NCBI GenBank assembly: GCA_021767325.1
Contig: JAASTM010000090.1
Span: 1-7,978 of the forward strand
DNA from: Spirochaetales bacterium
Lineage (GTDB): Bacteria; Spirochaetota; Spirochaetia; DSM-16054; Sediminispirochaetaceae
Direction: 5' to 3'
Length of the DNA: 7,978 bases
Both the position numbers and the translations under genes were made by a program. This document shows, piece by piece, positions 1 through 4,635 of the stretch. Under the pieces are notes generated by a model, which was given only the letters and a program-made list of their open reading frames with translations, had not been told where the DNA came from and made no database searches. Every line of letters begins with the position of its first letter. Position 1 is the stretch's first letter.

Positions 1-46
1 CGGGCTCATAACCCGGAGGTCGCAGGTTCGAGTCCTGCCCCTGCTA
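1..46 (+). tRNA. Initiator tRNA-Met (CAT), 3' part only
   Basis: This is the 3' part of a tRNA gene whose 5' half lies before the window. The anticodon loop CTCATAA (5-11) carries anticodon CAT at 7-9. Its stem contains three consecutive G-C pairs (GGG 2-4 with CCC 12-14), the hallmark of bacterial initiator tRNAs. A 5-nt variable loop (17-21) follows, then a T arm with stem GCAGG 22-26 / CCTGC 34-38 and loop TTCGAGT, then the acceptor 3' strand 39-45 and discriminator A46. CCA is not encoded; the next bases are AAC, so the end would be added enzymatically. The C1-A72 mismatch typical of initiators cannot be tested because base 1 is outside the window, and base 72 here is T. Its role would be to deliver formyl-Met to start codons. 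Confidence 0.93.
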
Positions 47-49
47 AAC

Positions 50-85
50 AATGAGGCGAATCTTTTGATTCGGCTCATTTTTTTT
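50..85 (+). terminator. Rho-independent terminator of the tRNA gene
   Basis: A 13-bp stem (50-62 with 67-79, one G-G mismatch at 56/73) closes a TTTT loop, and a run of eight T (78-85) follows at once. It starts 4 nt after the tRNA discriminator base, so it should end the tRNA transcript. Confidence 0.85.
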
Positions 86-92
86 GCTCAAA

Positions 93-179
93 GCAGGACT
101 CGAAACGGATCCGATGCGTACCGCAACGAAGTGAGGAACGCATCGCATGCACGCCGAAGGGCGAGTCCCGCCCCTGCTA
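93..179. repeat. Structured element bounded by inverted and direct copies of the tRNA-fMet 3' end
   Basis: The left end, 93-104 (GCAGGACTCGAA), is the exact reverse complement of tRNA bases 27-38. The right end, 162-179, repeats tRNA bases 29-46 in direct orientation with 17 of 18 identical. The ends therefore pair with each other (93-102 with 162-171, one mismatch). Between them are a hairpin GATGCGT 113-119 / ACGCATC 138-144, a GCATGC palindrome at 145-150, and a small hairpin CGCC-GAAG-GGCG at 152-163. The right copy contains the TAG stop codon of the oxidoreductase gene on the minus strand. Read on that strand, the outer stem is followed by TTTG, so it may help end that transcript. I do not recognise it as a named repeat family. 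It could be a small dispersed palindromic repeat, an integration scar, or a decayed tRNA duplication. Confidence 0.6.
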
Positions 180-1520
180 CACGGCAACGGCCCCATATTT
201 CACTGTCAATGCCACGATATCCTCTGCCGGGATATCCCGCGAGGGGATGCCTCTCTGCACTGCCAATGCTGCCGCCGCACCGGCGGCCTGGCCCATGGCC
301 ATACAGGTACACTGGGCCCGCAGACCCGCCAAAGCCCGGCGCTCGGAAGAAAGTATTCGGCCGGCGATTAAAAACCGTTCAACTCCTTTTGGAACCAGGG
401 CACGGTAAGGTATTTTCGGCAGGATATCCTCCGAAACATGAAACTCCTCTTCGCAGCCCGAGTCCTCGTTGTGCAGATCGATATAGTTGAACGCATTGCA
501 GATTTGATCGGGGTATGTGTGGCCCTGCATAAACTCTTCATATGAAATTCGATGCTCGCCCACAACCCGGTATCCTTCGCGTGAGAGCGCCCGGGCATAC
601 ATCGTCTTGAGCACCGCCCGTTCAGCCCCGGGAATCTCCTCTTTCACGAATTGATACATCCGCAGCATTGCCGCCCGGCCCCGGATATTAGCATCGGTTT
701 GTCCGTCTGCATCGGTAGTATCACAGCTGTAAATATGGGTGCTGTTGTGTCCGCCCATCTGGAGGTACCAAAAAAACGGATAAGTTTCGAAATAGGCCCA
801 GTCTCCCGGTTGAAGCCGGCCTGCCGCCAGCGCCTCCTCGTAGAGTTGCTGCACCTCACCTTTCCACACCCGCTGTAGATCTATATCCTCTATCCGGTAC
901 TGCAGGGTTCCGGGCTGACGGGTCGGAGCTTTCTCGACCGCAAGCCCCGCCGCCCGGGCGCCGTCGGCATCTCCCGAAGCATCGATTACCTCTTTCGCAG
1001 TGGTAATGCGCTTTATACCGCGGGCGTAGGACACAACCTCCCATCCACCCTCGGCGACAGCCACCTCGCCGACGAACTCTCCGTAATGAAGCCGCACACC
1101 GGCCTCCAGCGCGGCCTGCTCGGCAAGAGTTGCATAAATGGGCACGTTGATATGGCTGTAGTATCCAGGAGTATCCACCGGCCGGCGCGAACGGAAGTGT
1201 TTTGGAGGTATACCCTCTATTTCGCGGCTCTTTATATAGAGTTCCCAAGGAATCCCCTGCACCACCGGCTGGCTGCGAGAGTGAAAGTGATTGGGCATGA
1301 AGACCCCGCCTTCGGTCATGGTTCCGCCGAGCATGGTGCCGGCTTCTATTACGGCCACCCGCGAGTAATGCTCCGGACTGTGCTCAGGCCGGTGGTCAGG
1401 AACTTGCTTCGTAGTCGGGCCGGCCCCTTGCAAGGCCCGGCCGGCTTGGATTGCAGCAATATGCCCGGCAGTGCCCCCGCCGATTATGAGTATATCTACC
1501 ATTTCGCGGACGGTTCTCAT
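177..1520 (-). CDS. FAD-dependent oxidoreductase (FAD_oxidored-type)
   Basis: A 447-residue predicted cytoplasmic flavoprotein. The N-terminus has a Rossmann beta strand VDILIIGGGTAG with the dinucleotide-binding GxGxxG motif at residues 14-19. A mid-protein segment VIDASGDADGARAAGL fits the second FAD-contact motif of this family. The C-terminal part (LIAGRILSSERRALAGLRAQ, then a Gly/Ala-rich MAMGQAAGAAAA) is the usual flavin-contacting end of FAD_oxidored proteins. No signal peptide or membrane segment is visible. The start at 1520 is chosen because GAGGAG (1526-1531) precedes the ATG by 5 nt; Met7 lacks such a site. The stop TAG lies inside the tRNA-tail repeat. The gene is downstream of the IclR regulator on the same strand, 114 bp away and with its own promoter, so control by that regulator is likely but inferred. 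Family members act on varied substrates, and the substrate here cannot be assigned. Confidence 0.87.
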   Translation of the reverse strand: MRTVREMVDILIIGGGTAGHIAAIQAGRALQGAGPTTKQVPDHRPEHSPEHYSRVAVIEAGTMLGGTMTEGGVFMPNHFHSRSQPVVQGIPWELYIKSREIEGIPPKHFRSRRPVDTPGYYSHINVPIYATLAEQAALEAGVRLHYGEFVGEVAVAEGGWEVVSYARGIKRITTAKEVIDASGDADGARAAGLAVEKAPTRQPGTLQYRIEDIDLQRVWKGEVQQLYEEALAAGRLQPGDWAYFETYPFFWYLQMGGHNSTHIYSCDTTDADGQTDANIRGRAAMLRMYQFVKEEIPGAERAVLKTMYARALSREGYRVVGEHRISYEEFMQGHTYPDQICNAFNYIDLHNEDSGCEEEFHVSEDILPKIPYRALVPKGVERFLIAGRILSSERRALAGLRAQCTCMAMGQAAGAAAALAVQRGIPSRDIPAEDIVALTVKYGAVAV

Positions 1521-1525
1521 GTGTG

Positions 1526-1565
1526 CTCCTCATTTAAACTATAGAGGAGATACAGCATAAGTCAA
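1526..1565 (-). promoter_or_regulatory. Sigma70-type promoter and RBS of the FAD oxidoreductase
   Basis: On the minus strand TTGACT (1565-1560, five of six matches to TTGACA) is separated by 16 nt from TATAGT (1543-1538, five of six to TATAAT). The Shine-Dalgarno GAGGAG (1531-1526) follows closely, giving a short leader. The match is good for a predicted site but untested. Confidence 0.6.
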
Positions 1566-1589
1566 GGAAATTTTCACTATTTAATATTA

Positions 1590-1608
1590 CATTTTAATTA
1601 TTAAAATG
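1590..1608. promoter_or_regulatory. Perfect 19-bp palindrome upstream of the FAD gene promoter, candidate operator
   Basis: CATTTTAAT (1590-1598), one central T, then ATTAAAATG (1600-1608) form a perfect 9-bp inverted repeat. It lies 25 bp upstream of the -35 box of the oxidoreductase and 27 bp after the end of the IclR gene. No T-tract follows on the minus strand, so it does not look like a terminator. The symmetry, length and position suit a dimeric regulator, plausibly the adjacent IclR protein; this is inference. Confidence 0.45.
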
Positions 1609-1634
1609 GTACTAAGAGTGCCCATTTTGCAGGT

Positions 1635-2438
1635 CTACCCGGGTGAATTCCTGTCCCGGAGGCCCGGGTACCAGCCCATCTCCTGTGAAATTCGGGTACT
1701 CACATCTCTCAATACCGCGATTACATTCTTCTCTATGTCTGCATCCAGTCTGGTTACCGGGGCGGAAATACTGATTGCCGCTACATTCCGGCCGCTGAAG
1801 TCCTTCACAGGAAAGGCAACACAGCGTACCCCGACTTCACACTCCTCATTATCATACGCAAAACCGCGCTGCCGTACCACATCGATTTCATCCAAAAACT
1901 CCTTGCGGCTGGTAATAGTCTTTTCGGTAAAAGCCGGCAATCCCTTTTCCTCGATGTATTCCTTCAGTTCGTTTGAAGTGTAATTCTGCAGCAGTACCTT
2001 TCCCACTCCGGTACTGTGCATCGGGGCTACTTTCCCGATCCTCTGCAGGGTGCGCAGCATGTGGTCCGGACCATCCACCGTGTCGATGTACACGACGCTT
2101 CCGTTCTGCTCGACACAGAGGGAGACCGACTCCTGTAGCTTTCTGCTGATTTCCTCTAAATAGGGATGGATGATTTTTTGATAGGGATAGTTCGAATGAA
2201 CCTGGCTGCCCAACTGCGCCAGTTTGAGCGTGAGTCTGTACCGGGAGGTCTCCTGCTCCCGCGCTACGTACCCGTAGTCTATCATAGTGTTCAAAAAGCG
2301 TAGAAGCGTGCTGTCGGGCATATGCAGCTCGCGAGCTAAATCCTGCAGACGCATAGGTGCGGCCTGCCGTGCGAGAACCTCAAAAATCTGTAAAGCCTTG
2401 CCGAGCGACTGATTCTTTTTTACACCTTCCGACTGCAT
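1635..2438 (-). CDS. IclR-family transcriptional regulator
   Basis: A 267-residue DNA-binding regulator of normal IclR length. Residues 9-70 form the winged helix-turn-helix: SLGKALQIFEVLA, then the LQDLARELHMPDSTLLRFLNTM recognition unit at about 31-52, then a wing ending SRYRLTLKL. The rest is the IclR effector-binding domain, with the typical YLEEISRKLQESVSLCV, VAPMHSTGVGKVLL, RGFAYDNEECEVGVRCVAFPV and AAISISAPVTRL blocks. The ATG at 2438 is preferred because AGGAG (2449-2445) lies 6 nt upstream. An in-frame TTG at 2504 would add 22 residues, but it has no ribosome site and overlaps the likely -35 box. IclR proteins bind small carbon metabolites and commonly repress or activate neighbouring catabolic genes and themselves. 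Here the candidates are the downstream oxidoreductase and the divergent acyltransferase; the effector is unknown. An 8-bp inverted repeat (TACCCGGG 1636-1643 / CCCGGGTA 1663-1670) sits in the last codons. Confidence 0.95.
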   Translation of the reverse strand: MQSEGVKKNQSLGKALQIFEVLARQAAPMRLQDLARELHMPDSTLLRFLNTMIDYGYVAREQETSRYRLTLKLAQLGSQVHSNYPYQKIIHPYLEEISRKLQESVSLCVEQNGSVVYIDTVDGPDHMLRTLQRIGKVAPMHSTGVGKVLLQNYTSNELKEYIEEKGLPAFTEKTITSRKEFLDEIDVVRQRGFAYDNEECEVGVRCVAFPVKDFSGRNVAAISISAPVTRLDADIEKNVIAVLRDVSTRISQEMGWYPGLRDRNSPG

Positions 2439-2463
2439 TTTTAACTCCTGCTCCGTTTCTTCT

Positions 2464-2504
2464 ATAGTACTTAAAACTATACTATTCTTACAGAGATGAT
2501 ACAA
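2464..2504 (-). promoter_or_regulatory. Predicted promoter of the IclR gene with overlapping inverted repeat
   Basis: On the minus strand TTGTAT (2504-2499, weak -35) is spaced exactly 17 nt from TATAGT (2481-2476, five of six to the -10 consensus), about 37 nt before the ATG. An inverted repeat ATAGTA (2464-2469) / TACTAT (2480-2485) overlaps the -10 box. That is a suitable place for autoregulation, which is common in this family. Confidence 0.45.
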
Positions 2505-2554
2505 TCAGATATAAACCGGTGCTAATCCCAAAGCACGCAGTTCCTTTGCTTCAA

Positions 2555-2578
2555 AAAAGTTGCGTCGTCGAAACTTTT
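2555..2578. promoter_or_regulatory. Imperfect 24-bp dyad in the iclR/acyltransferase divergent region
   Basis: AAAAGTTGCG (2555-2564) and CGAAACTTTT (2569-2578) are complementary at nine of ten positions around a TCGT centre. The dyad lies upstream of the IclR promoter and about 130 bp upstream of the acyltransferase promoter. It could be an operator for the regulator or a minor hairpin; there is no clear transcript for it to terminate. Confidence 0.35.
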
Positions 2579-2607
2579 ACTTAACAGTTGTGCAGTTTTC
2601 CCTGCAA

Positions 2608-2647
2608 TGTGCGGAGGGATTCCGCTCACAGCCTTGCGATCCGCACA
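2608..2647. promoter_or_regulatory. Alternative-pairing inverted repeats upstream of the acyltransferase
   Basis: TGTGCGGA (2608-2615) is the exact complement of TCCGCACA (2640-2647). It also pairs through GCGGA 2611-2615 with the nearer TCCGC (2621-2625) and, with a 2-nt bulge, through TCACA. The two downstream arms are near-copies of each other (TCCGCTCACAGC and TCCGCACAGC). The group lies about 60 bp upstream of the acyltransferase -10 box. It reads as clustered protein-binding half-sites. An RNA switch is less likely because the predicted transcript starts downstream of it. Confidence 0.35.
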
Positions 2648-2701
2648 GCTTCATCATCCCGTAGCTTACACTTCCTTGTTCTGTAAAAAAGAGCCTATCT
2701 C

Positions 2702-2710
2702 TGCTACAAT
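2702..2710 (+). promoter_or_regulatory. Extended -10 promoter placing +1 at the acyltransferase ATG
   Basis: TGC followed by TACAAT (2705-2710) is an extended -10 element; no good -35 is seen. Only 6 nt separate the box from the ATG at 2717, so the expected transcription start coincides with the start codon. There is no usable Shine-Dalgarno. Confidence 0.5.
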
Positions 2711-2716
2711 ACAGGT

Positions 2717-3619
2717 ATGATTAGCAGTTTTTCACAGGTCATTTCCGAGGTTCAATCCAGCCAGGCGCCGCCGATTGCCGTTGCCGGGGCGGAGGACACG
2801 CCAGTACTGGCGGCGGTATGTGCGGCTAAGGACCAGGGTATCGTCGATGCAATTCTGCTTGGTGACGGCCCCTCGATCGAGGCGGGTCTGCAGGAGTTGG
2901 GAAGGCGGCCCTCGGAGTTCCGAATAGAGCATGTCGATGGCGATCTGCCGGCGGTAGCCGAGCGGACAGTCCGGCTGGTTCTGGACGGTGAGGCCGGCTC
3001 GATTATGAAGGGTTATATGGACACTTCCATCCTGCTGCGGGCCGTGCTGGCCCGTCCGGAACTCAAAACCGGGCGTTTTATGAGTGTCCTGGGCATCATC
3101 GAAAGCCCGCATTATAAAAAGCTTTTGTTTCTCACCGACAGCGGCTTCATCCCCCGCCCAAACCTCGAGCAGAAAATCGATCTCATTAGAAATGGTGTTG
3201 ATTTGGTGGAGAAACTCGGCGGCAACACACCGAAAGTCGGGATCGTCTGTGCCATCGAAAAGGTCAATGAAAAAATGCCGGAAACCCTCGATGCGGCCGA
3301 ACTGGCCAGACTCAACCAAAGCGGTAAAATTACCGGCTGCATAGTCGAGGGTCCGCTGGGATTCGATAACGCAGTTTCAGCGGAGGCGGCTGCTCACAAA
3401 GGGGTGAAGGGAGTGGTCCCCGGCGACGCCGATATTCTGGTCTTCCCGGACCTGGTGGCGGCGAATTCTGTATACAAAACCTTCGGTTTTCTGACCGAAT
3501 CGAAAACCGCCGGTTACTTGGCCGGGGCGAAGATCCCGATCATCATTACCTCACGGGCCGACAGTGTGGAGACCAAACTCAATTCGCTGGCGATGGTGGC
3601 TCTGGCCTGCTGCCGATAA
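2717..3619 (+). CDS. ptb: Phosphate butyryl/acetyltransferase family (Ptb-like) phosphotransacylase
   Basis: A 300-residue cytoplasmic enzyme of the PTA/PTB fold, matching the usual length of phosphate butyryltransferases rather than the longer Pta forms. Family members exchange CoA and phosphate on short acyl groups (acyl-CoA + Pi = acyl phosphate + CoA). Supporting segments are IAVAGAEDTPVLAAV near residue 21, SIMKGYMDTSILLRAVL near 95-111, SPHYKKLLFLTDSGF, VGIVCAIEKVNEKMPETLDAAEL, CIVEGPLGFDNAVS, and the C-terminal ILVFPDLVAANSVYKTF. The start MISSFSQVI aligns with the normal N-terminus of the family, so 2717 is probably right despite the missing ribosome site. The gene is divergent from the IclR gene and convergent with RNase D. 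No butyrate or acetate kinase is adjacent, so the acyl specificity and direction are uncertain. IclR control is inferred from position. Confidence 0.87.
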   Translation: MISSFSQVISEVQSSQAPPIAVAGAEDTPVLAAVCAAKDQGIVDAILLGDGPSIEAGLQELGRRPSEFRIEHVDGDLPAVAERTVRLVLDGEAGSIMKGYMDTSILLRAVLARPELKTGRFMSVLGIIESPHYKKLLFLTDSGFIPRPNLEQKIDLIRNGVDLVEKLGGNTPKVGIVCAIEKVNEKMPETLDAAELARLNQSGKITGCIVEGPLGFDNAVSAEAAAHKGVKGVVPGDADILVFPDLVAANSVYKTFGFLTESKTAGYLAGAKIPIIITSRADSVETKLNSLAMVALACCR

Positions 3620-3659
3620 GTAGTAAGCGGCGCGCACGCCCAAGATCGCAGCTACTTTT
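3618..3659. terminator. Possible shared terminator between convergent genes
   Basis: AAGTAG (3618-3623) pairs with CTACTT (3652-3657) and GCG (3627-3629) with CGC (3647-3649). A GGCG/CGCC hairpin (3629-3632/3637-3640) is an alternative inside it. The plus side ends in TTTT (3656-3659). The stem is interrupted and the T-tract short, so it is a weak candidate. It occupies the 32-bp gap between the acyltransferase and RNase D stops and overlaps both ends. Confidence 0.3.
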
Positions 3660-4503
3660 CGAGCTCACGCTTCAGTTCAGCGGTTATATCCTGCCGGTCG
3701 CGGCCTTTTATCCGCCGGGCAAACTGTAGTTTTTCCGGAGACAGCTCGCGGCGGCTCAGCTGCATCAGATCCGGATTCGGAATAACGTTGTGGGGCGGCA
3801 GATCCAGGCGGCGGGCATGGCGGTCACGCAGATCGAACAGCCGCCGCAGGAGTTCCTGCTGGGGTTTCTTCAGATACCGGTAGCCCTTCATCTTTTTATG
3901 TCTCTGACCGGGCACGCGCAGGTAGTTGCGGTTCTGCACAATCAAATTTCGGTGAAAAAAGTCCTCCAGCTGACCGGCGGCATGCAGACGTGTGAGCAGC
4001 TCGTCCCTGAGAGCCGGAATGTGACGAACGTCATCGATAGCATACTCGATAGCCTCCGGGTCAATGGGCCGGCGGAGCCAGTTGTAGCGCTGAAACTTCT
4101 TCTTGGTTTTGGTTTCTACCCCCAGCACCGAATGAAGTACGCTGGAGTAGTCCTTCTTTGGAAAATCGAGCACATCCGCCGCCGGCCGCAGATCGAGCAC
4201 ACTCTTCATCGTAGTGTCGTAACCGTTGACCAGGAGTGACATGTCGCTACTGGCATCCCACATCACTTTCAACAGTTTCTCATCTTCGAAGAGGAGCTTC
4301 AGGGCATTGGTCTCTATTTTCAGCGGGTCTATGATCACTGCATCGCGGCCGTCGTATACCTGGATTAGACAGAGTCGTTCACCGTATACGTGCAGGTTGA
4401 ACTCACCCTCCAGATCGAGGGCAATGCTGGACCGTTGTTCACTCTTTAGAGTATCTACATACGCCTGTAAGGCGCTTTTACTGTTAATCTGCTTATATTC
4501 CAT
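3652..4503 (-). CDS. rnd: Ribonuclease D-type 3'-5' exonuclease (DEDDy)
   Basis: 283 residues from the ATG at 4503. RNase D trims 3' ends of tRNA and other small RNA precursors in the cytoplasm. Using the ATG start, ALDLEGE supplies the first D and E of the DEDDy site (Asp30, Glu32), WDASSDMSLL supplies the second Asp (Asp87), and YAIDDVRHIPAL supplies Tyr154 and Asp158. The C-terminal 90 or so residues (QQELLRRLFDLRDRHARRLDLPPHNVIPNPDLMQLSRR) match a single HRDC-like helical domain, so the protein is shorter than the E. coli enzyme with its two such domains. An in-frame GTG at 4512 would add three residues, but it overlaps the predicted -10 box and was not chosen. The gene converges on the acyltransferase and diverges from the sensor kinase. 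The tRNA at the left edge, lacking encoded CCA, is a type of substrate whose 3' trailer needs such processing, but no link is shown. Confidence 0.9.
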   Translation of the reverse strand: MEYKQINSKSALQAYVDTLKSEQRSSIALDLEGEFNLHVYGERLCLIQVYDGRDAVIIDPLKIETNALKLLFEDEKLLKVMWDASSDMSLLVNGYDTTMKSVLDLRPAADVLDFPKKDYSSVLHSVLGVETKTKKKFQRYNWLRRPIDPEAIEYAIDDVRHIPALRDELLTRLHAAGQLEDFFHRNLIVQNRNYLRVPGQRHKKMKGYRYLKKPQQELLRRLFDLRDRHARRLDLPPHNVIPNPDLMQLSRRELSPEKLQFARRIKGRDRQDITAELKRELEK

Positions 4504-4510
4504 ATCAGGC

Positions 4511-4519
4511 ACTATAGCA
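4511..4519 (-). promoter_or_regulatory. Extended -10 promoter placing +1 next to the RNase D ATG
   Basis: On the minus strand TGC precedes TATAGT (4516-4511), an extended -10 with five of six consensus bases. Seven nt follow, then the ATG at 4503. The predicted transcript starts at or one base before the start codon, and no Shine-Dalgarno exists between them. This is the same layout as the acyltransferase promoter. Confidence 0.5.
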
Positions 4520-4537
4520 TAATTCCGTGAATAATAA

Positions 4538-4575
4538 AAAACACAAAAACACCTTGTGTTTTAGTTGTGTTTTAG
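4538..4575. repeat. Tandem 11-bp direct repeat with overlapping inverted arm
   Basis: TTGTGTTTTAG occurs twice head to tail (4554-4564 and 4565-4575), and the bases TTG (4576-4578) begin a third copy. The first copy also forms a perfect 9-bp inverted repeat with AAAACACAA (4538-4546) across a 7-nt spacer. The repeat lies between the divergent RNase D and kinase starts. The 11-bp period is about one helical turn, so a regulator bound to each copy would sit on the same DNA face. The partner protein is unknown. Confidence 0.55.
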
Positions 4576-4591
4576 TTGCTAAACGCCTGCG

Positions 4592-4615
4592 TTTCACTTA
4601 AAATTTTCAGTGAAA
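4592..4615. promoter_or_regulatory. 24-bp near-perfect dyad upstream of the sensor kinase
   Basis: TTTCACT (4592-4598) and AGTGAAA (4609-4615) flank a central AAAATTTT. Eleven of twelve symmetric pairs match, with the single break at 4599/4608. A possible -10, TATAAC (4619-4624), begins 4 bp after the dyad and 11 nt follow before the kinase ATG. A protein bound here would cover the -35 region, as a repressor would. Confidence 0.45.
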
Positions 4616-4635
4616 ACCTATAACCTGGAAACAGT

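Noticed and set aside
65..490. Plus-strand 141-codon open frame starting in the tRNA terminator
   Set aside because: It begins inside the terminator, crosses the structured repeat, lies antisense to the oxidoreductase, and has low-complexity Pro/Arg composition with no ribosome site.
1502..1520. Later start (Met7) for the oxidoreductase
   Set aside because: Met7 sits right before the Rossmann strand as is common, but only the first ATG has a well-spaced GAGGAG.
1086..1544. Plus-strand 152-codon frame antisense to the oxidoreductase
   Set aside because: A shadow of a well-supported flavoprotein frame, with no family resemblance.
1636..1670. Terminator at the end of the IclR gene from the TACCCGGG/CCCGGGTA arms
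   Set aside because: The arms are inside coding sequence, several alternative CCCGGG pairings exist, and no T-tract follows.
2439..2504. 22-residue N-terminal extension of the IclR protein from a TTG
   Set aside because: The TTG overlaps the predicted -35 box and has no ribosome site, whereas the ATG at 2438 has AGGAG at 6 nt.
4504..4512. GTG start for RNase D
   Set aside because: It overlaps the predicted -10 box, so it would not be in the transcript; the ATG at 4503 fits the family N-terminus equally well.
4538..4578. CRISPR-like array or terminator
   Set aside because: The repeat units are 11 bp with no spacers, and the hairpin lies between divergent promoters, where no transcript needs ending.
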